Shown: piece by piece, positions 13,301 through 29,518 of the stretch
Layout of the letters: each line of letters starts with the position of its first letter
Numbering within the stretch: the stretch's first letter is position 1
From: Actinostola sp. cb2023
Taxonomy: Eukaryota; Cnidaria; Anthozoa; Actiniaria; Actinostolidae
Length of the DNA stretch: 64,000 nt
Assembly (NCBI GenBank): GCA_033675265.1
Contig: JAUJYZ010001576.1
Location: forward strand, 448,001-512,000
Direction: 5' to 3'
Notes under the pieces: generated by a model
The model's input: only the letters and a program-made list of their open reading frames with translations
Told to the model about the DNA's origin: nothing
The model's database searches: none
Made by a program: the position numbers and the translations under genes

Positions 13301-16300
13301 CCATTTCAGAAAAGAGTGCTACTTGAAAAAATATAAATAAGTTACGGCAAATGCCTACGTTGACGTCACCAAATTAGCATATCACGATTTCAAACCTTTA
13401 TAACTCACAAATGCGAAGCTCAAATCACAAAATACTGAAACATCCCACTATTCACTTCATATGTAATCGATTTTTAAAATAAAAAAATAAGCGTCATTAA
13501 AGCACTTTAATTAAGTACTACAGTCAACTCTCTCTAAGCCAGACATCCTTGCAACCAATTTATGCTGTCTGGTTTAGCGAGGTGTTCACCTTTAGAGAGT
13601 AAATTTATAGTAAAACAGTGCAGCTGAGAGACCAGACAAAAGTGTCTACTGGTATGGCTACCATGCATGCATGTATTATTATGTACAATTGTATAGTACA
13701 AGCATTCTATGGTGATAGTATATAACCCAATACTGTTATGTAACCATGTCAACAAGGGTGTGGTTACCTGGGAGGGGCAGCAATCTGTGTTGCCATGTCT
13801 TCTTCTTGAACCTCCTCCAAATCAGGAATCACCAGAATATCTACCAAACAAACAATACTATCAATGCAAGAACCCAAAGTACATCGACACAGTCGCAGAG
13901 GATATAGTGAATAAATGTAGAACTGTTAGAGAAAATCCAAGCATCCATGCAACAACCGAAGTGATCTCTGATGAAAAAAACAAATTCCCCTTCTAGCTAT
14001 TTGAATTCTAAGGAGAATTTGGATTTTGATACACTGTTCTTTGACAAACCCCTTCATTGAAGCTGCTCACTGTGGTGTAACAGATTCAAAGATTTGCAAG
14101 AGATAAAGACCCTACATGTCCATAATGCCTTGTGCCAATGTTTTGATAAAACTGTGTAATATAAACTACATAAAGTACGTATAGCATACAGTATTAGTTT
14201 TTGGATTAGATTTTGGCATACGCGTAAAATGAATCAATAACCAAGGATGGTTCCAACTGACATCAAACCATTCAGATTTTATTCTGATCTAAAATTTCTT
14301 TCAAATCACTATGCTTTGGGTCTTTAAAAGTACAAAACTTTACCATTATCATCATCCTTGGGAACTGCATTGTCCATACGCAGCCTTTCACTAAAGTGGA
14401 GACACAAACAGGAACAAATCAATCAGAACAGGAACTGGAAACAAAGACAGGAGTAATGGGGAAGCAGGAACAAAAGAAGTGGAAAAGAAGTTTAAGATAG
14501 GATAAATGGGAAAGAAAGGAAGAGAGAGATTAATGGAATGGATGAAAAATGGGATGGAAAAGAAAGTTGTTGGGATTTGTAACAACTTACTCTTCATTGT
14601 TGAAAGCTTCTACATCACCTGGTCCACTGGGTGAATACAAACATCATATTATTACAAGTACTAAACTGTCTTGATCTAAATTGTTTTACTGTACATGGTC
14701 CTTACTTCTTTTTCTTTTCTTTCACAGCAGTTTCACTTGCCCATCCTCCCTGTCTTCTTGATGGCCTTGGAGGCATCTGAAACATTTACAAACATGCAAA
14801 TGCTTTCATAGACATCAAGAAAACCTTTTTTGCTACTCAACAAAAAAAACAAATATAATTTAGACCCTGCTGCACTAGCTATGTGTTTTGTTTTTGTTTT
14901 TGAGGAAAACTATTTTTCATTGAAAAAAAACATCAAAAGTTTTCCATCCACACAAGCGTATTTGAATCAATTTTACCCGTCAACACCAAAATGCTGATAC
15001 GTGTTGAAAGTCCTCAAAATAATGAATAATCTGAGTCAAAATTACATTTGCTTTGCTATTTTAAACTGTCATTTCTTCACACAATTTTTACATTGTTATT
15101 AGATGCTATCCACAGGAAGATGAAATAAATGGCATTTTCAAAATTCTTGGTTTTGGAATCTTTGGTTTTCATCATTTATGTGTGGATGCAAGGTCGAACT
15201 ACTGATAAAAGAGTGTTGACCAGTAAAAGGCTTACATCATCTGGAGGTACAGAATCTGCATGGGCATCATTACCAGATGTCGTACTATCCACTACAGTAT
15301 CATCAGCGTCGAGGGTAAATGCTGTATTTGTGCCGGCTCTCCTGCCTTGACGAATTTCCTACAAAATGTAATACCGGTATTTGGTCAAATACAGGATTAT
15401 AACAATGTAAATGTGAATTCAAGTGAATGCTCTCTTTAGAGTACAGTGATTAAATTTTAGTGTCAAATTTGTTTTGAATGTACATAGAGTACAAACCATA
15501 TGTCCGTGAAACAGTACTAACTAATTAGTACTAAATAGCACTGATGAAACAATAGAAAACAATGGAGATAACATTATTTAGTAATAGTACTATTTCACGG
15601 ACATATGGTTTGCACTCTACATGCAGTTATGACATTTATATTTTGTTTACAAACAAGTGTTTTATTTCAGAACTAATTTATTTTTGATTAAAATTATTAT
15701 AATTGTTAAAAAGTCTTCATGAGAAAAAGGATTCATTTTTCTCCCACGATGACAAAAGAACAAACAAGGACAAGAGAAAATGCATGTGAATGAATGGAGA
15801 ATCAGATGGAAAAGAGAGGAACGACAGCATGCATGACAAATAACATGCAAGTTGAAAATCAGTGTAACCAAAAGAACCATCTTTCAAAAGATACACTGTA
15901 TGTTGAAGGATTATCCTTGACATATAGCAATGTCTTTCACATATTGTTAACAACCTGCCCAAGATATCACAACAACACAAGGCTTTTTTAGCCCATGCAA
16001 TTTACCACTTCAGAGGTGCTGTATACATCAGATGCTGTGAGATTTTCCAATAACAAGTTACCGGTAGGATCAGAACCTGAGTGCTAGTAGAGCATTAGAG
16101 AAACAAAAGGAATTAGACAGAATGATGTGAAAATGTTGAGAAGGAATGAAAAGGTAACAGGATATTTAGCAAGCAGTCACCAGATAATGATGATCACTGT
16201 CTTCTATGTATTTACTGTAGACTGAAAAGCTTTTGTACATGTATATTTTAGTCCAAAGTACATGTATTTATAGGTATTTATAGGTATTTATAGGTATTTA

Positions 16301-19300
16301 TAGGTATTTATAGGTATTTATAGGTATTTATATATTTTACTAATTTTATACAATGGAATTAGTTTTAATTTCTTCAATACCTTCGCCATTTCAAAACCAC
16401 TTGTTTCTTGCAGTTTATACTCTGGTTCAGTAGTATTAGGTTTATTTAAATTCTCAGACTGTAATTTGATTGTATTTAGTATGTGAGTCCACTCAGTGAG
16501 TTGGTGTTCACCACTGACTCCCCTGTTTTACAAAATGCAAAGTTTAAAACAAGTTGAGATTTACATTTTTTTAATATCTTTTAATAACAAAATGATAGCA
16601 CTATCCACAGGCAGCCCAACCATTCCTTTTGAGGCTACTAAATAATTCAATCAAATGATATTTGCATCTTTTTTATGGGTTTCCTGTGGTAGAGAGAGAG
16701 CGTGCACATATAATATGTATTATGTTGGACATGGGTTCCCTGTGTTGAGTAACATATAATGTTGGGCTTCCTGTGTGCGTCCCGCAAGAAGCGCCCGCAG
16801 AGAGTGCATATTCAATATACACTCTCTGCGGGACGCAAACAGGAAGTCCAACATACGCTACTCAACACAGGGAACCCATGTCCAACATAATATGTCGTAT
16901 TATATATGCGCGTGCGCGCTCTCCACCACAGAAAACCCATCAAAAAGATGCAAATATCATTTTATTTGATTATTCAGTAGCCTCAAAAGGAATTGTTGGG
17001 CTGCCTGTGCACTGTCTTAGTATATTCTCGTACCCAGACCCTATCATTTTTTAACTTCCAGTGACAAAATGCGGACTTCAGCAAAGTTCTCGCCAATGCT
17101 CTTGACTAACAAAACTTCATGTACATTTCAGTTAAGTTAGAAAATATTGAACATGCACATATCTGACGACCTAGAATCTGGGTCTTCCGGTTTGTCTCTT
17201 ACCAGAGCCTTCAATTTTTCGTTAGAAAGCTGAGAAGGGTCTGGGTACGAGAATATGTCTTAGTACTACTTTCAGCCCCAAAACACTTGATTATAGAGAA
17301 TTACCGGTATATTCATATCTTAGACTTACAAATATATATATGTGGTTAAATGATATTTAGGCAAAGTTAAAATCTCACTAGCATTCTCGCTATTGCAATT
17401 GGTCCATGCTAAAGGTAACACGATCACATGCAATTCTTGTGATGATGCAAGCCTGGCATGTGGCCAACAACTGCCTGGCAAGGTTCGCACACCAGGGCAA
17501 TATGATACTCGCGATCGTGGCTTCGCTGGCACATTACAATTGCTACATGTACTTACAGTGCGAATCGAAAAACCGTGGGCACCCAGAAATATTTCAGAAA
17601 TCGTTTATCGTTCGTTGAACAATCTGAAACAACTCTCTAACTGCAAGATGTTCGACTGATTTGTAGTCAGATAAACTTATTGCTGTTAGAGAGTCGTTTC
17701 TGATTGTTCAACGAATGATAAACGATTTCTGAACTATTTCTGGGTGCCCACGGTTTTTCGATTCGCACTGTAAATTCCCCTCCCTCCCTTCCCTGTGGTA
17801 AGAATAAGTAAGTATTCCACTGACTGGTCAGTGTGACAGGTGCTTGGTGGCCATGGGTTGTGACAGGGTTGCCATGGTTACTGCAGAAGTTCCTAACCAG
17901 GCACCTCCCACCGATCATCAAGTACCTAATGTCAAGCTCATCTACTAGTGATGAGTTTAATTAAACGTTAAATCCATTGAACATTATCCATGATCGAGTG
18001 ACTGACATAAGGCCAAGAGAATGAAAGTCATAGATTTGCAACTGGACAATTTTGAAAACTGATGAGGTTTTTTTTTCATTATTCATTATAACGCAAGTAC
18101 AATGAAGGTCTTTATTGACTTTGAAGTGTTTTTACATCGTTTATGCACCCCTGTCCGGAGGTTGTTGTTGTTGTTGTTGTTTTTTTTTTGGGGGGGGGGG
18201 GGGGGGGGAGTCACTTTCGATATCCGCTCGATTTTGTTGGATTTTTCAAAATGTAAACTTTCAAAATCAGCAGGCATGCATACCAATAATTGTTGGAGTG
18301 AAAATAAGACTAATGTAGGTGTAGTTACAATGTACCTTTTACGAGTCAATCTTCTTTTCATGCGAATGTCTTAAATTTTCGAGCTAATTTACATAATCAC
18401 TTGCCGAACGTTTTATTTTGAAACAAAAATCTTTTTTTCTCGATTTGTAGCATTCCAATACCCATCATATTATAGGTCATAAATAACAAAGAAAGCATCT
18501 TGTCTAAAATGGCATAGTTTTTGAAAATCCAACGAAATCGAGCGGAGTTACGGCAAGTCAAAGTGATCCAGATTTCTATAAATTTCCGCGAGTATAATTT
18601 GCCCCAATTCAAAATGGTGGACGAAAGCGTGAAAATGCCAACTACAATATAATTGTAATATGTGTTGAGGTCAGTGTTCGGATCAGTGGCTTTTCTGGTG
18701 TGAATGATTTGGAACTTACATTTGGGTGATGAAGTGCCTTTTTTGTGCAAATAATGATTTTTTTTGTAAATAATGAAAGTTTTCGGCGGTAGCTTTCGGT
18801 GCATGCGGGCGGTGGACGCAAATCTATGACTTTCATTCTCTTGGCCTAAACTATCAGAAGGCGGAGCGATTGCAGAATACCCCCCCATGCCAAGCTATCT
18901 TAGTCTGAAGCTATGCGTCTACGCTTGAAATCAATGTGTACCTATCTAATTTATAGTAGAACGAAACTACTGATGCTGTGTCTACGCGTCTACCCGTCTA
19001 TGCTTGAAATCAATGTGTACCTATCTTTTATAGTAGAACGAAACTACTGATGCTGTGTCTACGCGTCTACCCGTCTATGCTTGAAATCAATGTGTACGCG
19101 TCCTGAAATCCTATCTTTTATAGTAGAATGAAACTACTGATGCTGTGTCTACACGTCTATACTTGAAATCAATGTGTACCTACCTATCTTTTATAGTAGA
19201 ACGAAACTACTGATGCTGTGTCTACACGTCTATGCTTGAAATCAATGTGTACCTACCTATCTTTATAGTAGTACTGAGAACGCTTGAAATCAATGTGTAA

Positions 19301-20410
19301 ACTAATTACTAGTGAACGAAACTACATGTGTGTCTACGCGTCTATGCTTGAAATCAATGTGTACCTATCTTTTATAGTAGAACGAAACTACTGATGCTGT
19401 GTCTACGCGTCTACGCTTGAAATCAATGTGTACCTATCTTTTATAGTAGAACGAAACTACTGATGCTGTGTCTACGCTTGAAATCAATGTGTACCTATCT
19501 TTTATAGTAGAACGAAACTACTGATGCTGTGTCTACGCGTCTATACTTGAAATCAATGTGTACCTATCTTTTATAGTAGAACGAAACTACTGATGCTGTG
19601 TCTACGCGTCTACGCTTGAAATCAATGTGTACTACTATCTTTTATAGTAGTAACTTTTATAGTAGAACGAAACTACTGATGCTGTGTCTACGCGTCTATG
19701 CTTGAAATCAATGTGTACCTATCTTTTATAGTAGAACGAAACTACTGATGCTGTGTCTACGCGTCTATGCTTGAAATCAATGTGTACCTATCTTTTATAG
19801 TAGAACGAAACTACTGGTGTTGTGTCTACGCGTCTATGCGTGTTAATAAGGCATTCATTGACGCGTAGGCGCGTAGACAGTTCCCAATGTGATGGGACGG
19901 ACCCGTTGATAGAGTAGACTTTTGGAGTCTACGCGTCTAGACTGTAGACGTGTAGGCCCCTAAAGCGCTTTAGAGTGGTGGGGTATTCTGCAATTTAGCC
20001 CAGAAGGCAACTTCAGAATACCCTGCAACTAGTCAAGCTCTTTGATAGACGCGTAGACTATAGACGTGTAGGCCCCTAAAGTGCTTTAGAGTGGTGTGGG
20101 TATTCTTATTTAGCCCAGAAGGCAACTTCCGCAACTAGCGGCACTCTTTGAAAACGACGCAAAATACAATAGATTCTATTGTTATGCATATATAGTTGCA
20201 GGGTATTCTGAAGTTTAGTCCGTTTAAAACGTAAAGAAGAACTTTTGAAATCAGTCGTGCATCGTTTCTGGTTGTGTTGATACAATGATAGTTGCTAAGC
20301 ACTAAAATTATCATCTGTTCCAGACGAGTTAGCCGTTAAAATCGACTTTCTTCGACAGTAAAGACATTGATAACAAAAGGACATACCCTCTTAGCAGGAA
20401 AGTCATCCAT
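10320..20410 (-). CDS. IFT43, intraflagellar transport protein 43
   Basis: IFT43 is a small subunit of the IFT-A complex, which drives retrograde and membrane-protein transport in cilia. Exons with consistent phases, 5' to 3': 16006-16083, 15236-15358, 14706-14776, 14591-14626, 14344-14390, 13768-13840, 11975-12050, 11674-11736 and 10320-10427. Family matches to human: RRQGGWASET, ILVIPDLEEVQEEDMATQIA, VNRVATYKELDNYLQKHAA, DGEIDLKLLSSVLSPENEV and DDKAWDWNRLFTEVASELQN, ending at TGA 10320-10322. The 5' end is less certain. A possible first exon (20387-20410, MDDFPAKR, phase 0) fits exon 16006-16083 or 15236-15358 directly. A further exon at 16381-16522 is open in only one frame, which does not match that ATG unless another acceptor is used. 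The protein is about 232 aa without that exon (human 208). Confidence 0.93.
10577..11299. mobile_element. DNA-transposon-like element, TATAAGCCGCAC termini
   Basis: About 720 bp with inverted ends TACTGTATTCACTGGTGTAT and TACCGTATTCACTGCCGTAT, each followed by AAGCC(G/A)CAC. A further AGATAAGCCGCACCC block lies inside each end. Non-autonomous, in the last IFT43 intron. A one-ended relic lies near 47957-47995. Confidence 0.82.
11322..11531. mobile_element. MITE, TAAGCCTGGTTTACA termini
   Basis: A 210-bp inverted-repeat element, TAAGCCTGGTTTACA at the left and TGTAAACCAGGCCTTA at the right, in the last IFT43 intron. The terminal TAA/TTA triplets would suit a PIF/Harbinger-like family. Confidence 0.75.
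12083..12236. repeat. ~46-bp tandem repeat, about 3.5 copies
   Basis: Direct repeats of a unit containing TTTTTGACATTTCTGTTATTGCC and TAATGACAA, in the IFT43 intron upstream of exon 11975-12050. Confidence 0.85.
12504..12539. repeat. Perfect 15-bp-stem hairpin
   Basis: CTTATTAGTATTCTT and its exact complement AAGAATACTAATAAG are separated by 6 nt. It is a short perfect hairpin within an IFT43 intron, with no sign of a gene. Confidence 0.85.
12801..12904. mobile_element. Short palindromic MITE with GCTCGGCTTCGCCTCG loop
   Basis: Inverted arms run from CTGTCCAATAAACTCGCAGA to GAGTG..CTCGTTTATTAAACAG. The strong inner stem GTTTTATCGGGTCTAAAACC pairs with GGTTTTAAACCCGATAAAAC around GCTCGGCTTCGCCTCG. 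It lies in an IFT43 intron. Confidence 0.75.
13043..13508. mobile_element. Palindromic MITE, ~200-bp arms
   Basis: Inverted arms start AAAGTGCCTATGACGCTTAT and end ATAAGCGTCATTAAAGCACT. Inside, CAACGTAGGCAT mirrors ATGCCTACGTTG. About 466 bp with a central AT-rich spacer, in an IFT43 intron. Confidence 0.85.
15486..15618. mobile_element. MITE family 'AGAGTGCAAACCATATG', copy 1
   Basis: 133 bp. The left end AGAGTACAAACCATATGTCC mirrors the right end GGACATATGGTTTGCACTCT, with an ACTAATTAGTACTAAATAGC core. The same family recurs at 25842-26215 (broken), 27818-27960 and 50658-51054 (tandem). Confidence 0.9.
16267..16337. repeat. 10-bp tandem repeat TAGGTATTTA x7
   Basis: Seven near-perfect copies of TAGGTATTTA in an IFT43 intron. 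Confidence 0.95.
16606..17009. mobile_element. Long palindromic MITE, CACAGGCAGCCCAAC termini
   Basis: About 404 bp forming one long imperfect foldback from CACAGGCAGCCCAAC to GTTGGGCTGCCTGTG. The centre pairs GTCCCGC..GCAGAGAGTG with CACTCTCTGCGGGAC. Half of a related copy lies at 52096-52207. Confidence 0.9.
17024..17254. mobile_element. MITE, ATTCTCGTACCCAGACCCT termini
   Basis: About 230 bp with 19-bp inverted termini (ATTCTCGTACCCAGACCCT and its complement), lying directly beside the previous MITE. A one-ended match, CTCTGGGTACGAGAAT, lies near 43405-43431. Confidence 0.82.
17553..17773. mobile_element. MITE, TTACAGTGCGAATCGAAAAA termini, copy 1
   Basis: 221 bp, nearly wholly palindromic: TTACAGTGCGAATCGAAAAA plus CCGTGGGCACCCAGAAAT, with its mirror at the right. 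The inner GTTCGTTGAACAATC stem is also mirrored. A partial copy is at 21003-21140. Confidence 0.9.
18009..18848. mobile_element. 840-bp inverted-repeat element
   Basis: TAAGGCCAAGAGAATGAAAG at the left is mirrored by CTTTCATTCTCTTGGCCTAA at the right. Inner matches (ATTTTGTTGGATTTTTCAAA against TTTTTGAAAATCCAACGAAA, and CCGCTCGATTT against AAATCGAGCGG) run through both arms. It contains a run of at least 18 G near 18190-18208. It lies in the first IFT43 intron. Confidence 0.8.
18898..19850. repeat. 69-82-bp minisatellite
   Basis: Around 13 copies of a unit containing CTTGAAATCAATGTGTACC, TTTTATAGTAGAACGAAACT and ACTGATGCTGTGTCTACGCG. Spacing between CTTGAAATC motifs varies from 69 to 82 bp. 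It lies in the first IFT43 intron. Confidence 0.95.
19935..20160. repeat. Two-copy ~118-bp direct repeat
   Basis: Two direct copies contain TAGACGTGTAGGCCCCTAAA, GCTTTAGAGTGGTG and TTTAGCCCAGAAGGCAACTT. They directly follow the minisatellite and share its TACGCGTCTA-type words. The motif GGGTATTCTGCAATTTAG mirrors CGATTGCAGAATACCC at 18868-18883, so the satellite may sit inside a larger foldback element. Confidence 0.75.
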
Positions 20411-21002
20411 AAATGCTGTAGTTTCTGTAAAAACGACGACAATGCATTCGCAGTTGACAAGAACTCTTTATATAATTACGACAAGTTACTTTCAACTCGA
20501 TGAAGGGATAAACCTCATGAAGAAAGCATAAAGAGTCCCTGTAATGACATTTACATACTTGTGACGGTCAAGATGTGCTTACATGAAGTATTACCCTGCT
20601 TCGGTATCGTGGGCGCATAAATTACACAGGGAACCCATACTTTGCCCAAAAAAACTAACTGAAATTTTACCATTTTCACGGGAATATCATTTAAACATAG
20701 ACCATTATATTTGTTTTGAGGTTGTTTTTGTCAAGTGGGAATCAGCTCACATTGCAATATGTAAAACAAGTGGAAAAATAACCCAGACCACATGGGTCAG
20801 CCAGGGAGCACATGGCCAAAAAGTGAGCAGTCTGCAAAATTATTAATAGGGAAAAGTTTCAAGTCATCATGCCTTACACAGGAGAAATGACATTAAAAAT
20901 AAAATTGAAAATCTTTGAAAAGATTCGCATGGAAAAATGAGCTGGAAAGCAATCTCTTGCCATATTTTCCAAACAAAATCTTAGAAAACATTTGATTTTA
21001 TA

Positions 21003-21140
21003 CTTACAGTGTGAATCGATAAACCGTGGGCACCAGAAACATTTCAGAAATCATTTATTTGTAGTCAGATAAACTTCTTGCAGTTAGAGATTCGTTTCTG
21101 ATTGTTCAACGAACAATAAACGATTTCTGAACTATTTTAA
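21003..21140. mobile_element. Partial MITE, GTGAATCGATAAACCGTGGG, copy 2
   Basis: A related, decayed copy of the 17553-17773 element. It keeps the left terminus and the GTTCAACGAACAATAAACGA arm, with an internal deletion and no right terminus. Confidence 0.8.
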
Positions 21141-21575
21141 ATAAAATGTACAAAATCTTTGAATGTGACTGACAATATTGTTGGCTTTATCAAACACAAA
21201 ATTTAACAAGTTTTGTTAAATGCAATTTATTACGAAGAACGTTTTGGAACTGACAGCTTCAAAACACTGACTTGAGGATAGTAATAGCTTGTATACCAGG
21301 ATAATGAAACATTTTTAGCTACATTTGTAAAAGCTAAACACACTTCAGTTACAGTACTGTGAAATATTGTACAGACTGTCATAAGACATAAGTTATACTC
21401 TTACTGTTACAAACAGGAAATCTAACTGATACACTAATAAAGTTCCTGCTAGATATTTCCATAGCGAGAGTGAATTCTATCTCGTCACCAAACTCAGGGC
21501 ATTCCATCCTTGTGAGGATACAAATCCACTGAGTAGTAGCTACACACCCCTCCCCTCCCATGATCATGTTTTTTG

Positions 21576-21581
21576 TTTATT
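21576..21581 (-). terminator. PSMB3 poly(A) signal (AATAAA on minus)
   Basis: TTTATT on the plus strand, 50 bp past the PSMB3 stop, reads AATAAA in the direction of transcription. It is the nearest canonical signal. Confidence 0.6.
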
Positions 21582-21630
21582 CAGACAGTGTAAACTAGAC
21601 TAATATCTATAAGTACAGAATGTACTGTTC

Positions 21631-22248
21631 TTAATCCATTCTTGTTTTAAGAGTCCTGGTAGTAACTTTATCAGGTTCTATAACGTGGACTACAGCACCC
21701 CAACCACTGACTGCATCTCTGTCTACAGCATTCATGAGAGCTTGTGATATGGTCTCAAACAGATCATCAGCCTCAAGATCGGGTTCCCATAGTGACTCAC
21801 ACATACCATACATCTGTTCAGAGCAGGTACCACTAACTACAAAGTCCTTAGTTTCCATAGGACATCCAATAAGATCCAAGGCAGCGATATAGGGCTCATT
21901 TGTCTTGGAGTCTAGACCGGCCACGACTGGCTCAACAAAATAGGGACCAAACCTTCTCTCGTAAAGCAGATTGGAAACCATGCTTAAGAACGTCTTGGGC
22001 TTGATTGAACGATTCTCTCTCAACTCGTACAGATTCAGCCTGAATTTCAAACGATTTGAAACAGTTTGTACATCGGTAGCCAGGCCGGGTAAGCCAACGA
22101 ACAACTTTTCACCCATCTGAAAGATCTTTTGAAAATCACACGAGACAGTTTGTGCTTGCATGCCAAGACGCCGGTCAGCCGCTATAGCAACACAGTTTTT
22201 ACCAACCATTGCTATAATAGCAGCTCCATTATATTCCATAATAGACAT
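21631..22248 (-). CDS. PSMB3, 20S proteasome subunit beta type-3
   Basis: A structural, non-catalytic beta subunit of the 20S proteasome core. A single uninterrupted exon of 205 aa, the same length as human. The start [20 protein letters not shown] is fixed by the family; 24 in-frame upstream codons (from 22320) are unconserved and taken as 5' UTR. Conserved stretches: [104 protein letters not shown] and [19 protein letters not shown], ending KTRMD. As expected for beta-3 it has no Thr1-type processed N-terminus. The absence of introns is unusual, since the human gene has several. It is paired head-to-head with TMEM50 and keeps a promoter, so I take it as the working gene. Confidence 0.98.
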   Translation of the reverse strand: MSIMEYNGAAIIAMVGKNCVAIAADRRLGMQAQTVSCDFQKIFQMGEKLFVGLPGLATDVQTVSNRLKFRLNLYELRENRSIKPKTFLSMVSNLLYERRFGPYFVEPVVAGLDSKTNEPYIAALDLIGCPMETKDFVVSGTCSEQMYGMCESLWEPDLEADDLFETISQALMNAVDRDAVSGWGAVVHVIEPDKVTTRTLKTRMD

Positions 22249-22626
22249 CTTGAGAAATTGTGAGAAAAAAGTCGTCTTCACGAGGAAAAGTTTGAACAAA
22301 GTCAAGATGGCCGACGACAACTGCTGAGTAATGAGGCCTGGTCACGAAGTCATAACTCCCTAGGGTTTGTGGGTAATATGAGAAATTAAATTTTTTTTTT
22401 TCATTTTTTTACTTTTCATTCATCTATATCGTAATATGAAGAAATATATTAGGATAACAGTGACTATCTAAACGCATTTTATACTCACTTTTTTGATCGA
22501 ATTACAGTATTTATAAAATTTACTGCCGCAGTACAGTAAACATGCCACTTTGCATTATGGGTAATCGTGCCAATTTCGCTGTGATCAACATTTTCTATAA
22601 ATCATTTTCTTGTCGATCGTAAAATT
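22249..22626. promoter_or_regulatory. Bidirectional promoter PSMB3 / TMEM50
   Basis: The ATG codons are 378 bp apart on opposite strands. A YY1-like AAGATGGCC lies at 22304-22312 on plus, next to the PSMB3 start. GCATTATGGGTAA at 22552-22564 resembles a ZNF143/SBS-type element and recurs in the nearby MITE at 23147. A T-rich run lies at 22388-22400. Site calls are by eye. Confidence 0.65.
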
Positions 22627-27580
<4,954 letters not shown>

Positions 27581-27817
27581 GACCTGCTGACCAATAAAAC
27601 AAAAGCAAGACAGACGATGTAAATATCAAAAGATCTCAAGACAATGGACACAATTCCTAATGAGAATATAATATTGCAATAGTTGCATTGTTCACTTTAC
27701 CCTACCCCCCACAGTAAAAAATATTTATAAAATATATTTCTTTTGAACAATAACATTTTTTAACAATAACTGCATGGAATCACATACAATTTTAACTTAA
27801 TAAACGCAGCAGCCAAT

Positions 27818-27960
27818 AGAGTGCAAACACTAAAACCATGAAACAGTGCTAACTTTAATTAGCACTAAATAGCGCAATGTCTTTTGTTTTCTATTGTTTC
27901 ATTGGTGCTATTTAGCACTAACTAGTTTGTACTGTTTCACGGTTTTAGTGTTTGCACTCT
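27818..27960. mobile_element. MITE 'AGAGTGCAAAC' family, copy 3
   Basis: 143 bp. AGAGTGCAAACACTAAAACC mirrors GGTTTTAGTGTTTGCACTCT, with an ATTAGCACTAAATAGCGC core diverged from copy 1. It lies just past the TMEM50 AATAAA. Confidence 0.88.
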
Positions 27961-28989
27961 ATCTACAGAATGTTTTCTATTGTTGGCTATAATACACAGG
28001 TGCTTGCTTGAGGTAACCTTGTTTTTTATTTCAAGTTTGTGTTAGTATTTTGGAACTTCAAAGATGCTCTGCTTTCTCAAGATTGATATTGTTTTCTGTA
28101 AAAATTATGCTATTTATTTTGTATTGAATTGATACAGCTGTTTTCAGAAACATCCTATTTTACAATAACAGAGCGTAATCTCGCAACTTAATTGGATCTC
28201 AACCATTGTCAATATGAGTACAGACACACTGTATGACGAATCGCTCACACACAGAGCCAGCGCGTGCTTGAAACAGTTTTTCTTTCAAACTTTTTCCTTG
28301 TTTTTGGATGTTTTTTTGACTTTGTTAAATTGTAAAAAACCAAATTGCAGATGGTTTTGAGTTGTCTTTACTCTTATTGACACACACTTGACGTCATAAA
28401 ATGTTCAAAACTCAAGTGGAATCACGAGCGCAGCGAGTAAATGTAAAAATGAATAATTTATTAGCACCATTTGTCTGATATAGCAGAAGCTTGACAAATA
28501 CAATTATATTTCAGAGGTCCTACGAATTGGCTGCTACAAGTTACTGCATTTATTTCTGCTTAAGTAATCTGCTTTGTGTTATATGTTAATACAATAAATA
28601 CTATTCCTTTTTTCATTTACCATTTACTCTTTCACTATACACCTGTAAACAGGCATATAACCTAATCAGAAATAGAACACCAATCAAATAACATCTTTAT
28701 TAAAATAAAATGTTTATAAACATGAAATGGAAATGTCTTTCATCTTTTCAAAACACTGTAAACTGCCACATATAAGCTTGTCGGGTAAGAGGATTTGGGT
28801 GGGTTTATATATAGGCCTTATAATACCTTTAAATGTGTTTTGCATTTACTGATCTTTATTTAATCTCTTAAACATTAAAATAAATCAAATTCATTTCAAT
28901 ATTTTGAACAAAAACCTCTAAGTTCAAGTCTGTTGAAGAGATGAGCTCTGCATGTTATACACTTAACACTACAGTAAATCATTGAACAT

Positions 28990-29175
28990 CAGATGTTTTT
29001 GTCGACACTGAATGCACTGACAAATAATCTTCAAAATGACCATTGACATCCGTGACGATAATCTACGACATGAAAACAGGTGAAGTGCCATTGTAGATTG
29101 CCGTCACTGACATCAATGGTCGTTTTGAAGATTATTTGTTAGTGCGTGCGCCGTCAGTGTTGACAAAAACATCTG
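28990..29175. mobile_element. Palindromic MITE, CAGATGTTTTTGTCGACACT termini
   Basis: 186 bp. CAGATGTTTTTGTCGACACT mirrors AGTGTTGACAAAAACATCTG, with inner arms AATAATCTTCAAAATGACCA and TGGTCGTTTTGAAGATTATT. Confidence 0.9.
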
Positions 29176-29518
29176 CTGCTAAAGCTCTTTTCCGTATCAC
29201 CATGACAACGTCAAGTCTTGTTATCATGACAACAAGGATTCTAGTTACCAAGACAACTGTTGTTGTCATGTGACCACAACAGCAAGTCTTATCTCAAGAC
29301 AACAGCAAGTCTTATCTCCAAGACAACAGCAAGTCTTATCTCCAAGACAACAGCAAGTCTTATCTCCAAGACAACAGCAAGTCTTATCTCAAAGACAACA
29401 GCAAGTCTTATCTCAAAGACAACAGCAAGTCTTATCTCCAAAACAACAGCAAGTCATCTCCAAAACAACAGCAAGTCTTATCTCCAAGACAACAGCAAGT
29501 CTTATCTCCAAGACAACC

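Larger units (their letters stand above)
20411..21630. other. Intergenic region IFT43 - PSMB3
   Basis: Upstream flank of IFT43 (minus) and downstream flank of PSMB3 (minus). It contains the partial MITE at 21003-21140 and the PSMB3 poly(A) signal at 21576-21581. No X-box-like ciliary promoter motif was seen just upstream of IFT43. The ORF at 20583-20846 has no recognisable similarity. Confidence 0.6.

Noticed and set aside
17870..17885. GTTGCCATGGTTAC as an X-box for IFT43
   Set aside because: It is a palindromic word inside an IFT43 intron with a mismatch at the RGYAAC half, and not near the presumed start.
18190..18208. Telomere- or G-quadruplex-type element
   Set aside because: A plain G homopolymer next to GTT repeats inside an inverted-repeat element. 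It may be polymorphic, but it is not a telomeric repeat.
20583..20846. 87-codon plus-strand ORF upstream of IFT43
   Set aside because: No similarity, average composition for AT-rich DNA, and no supporting signals.
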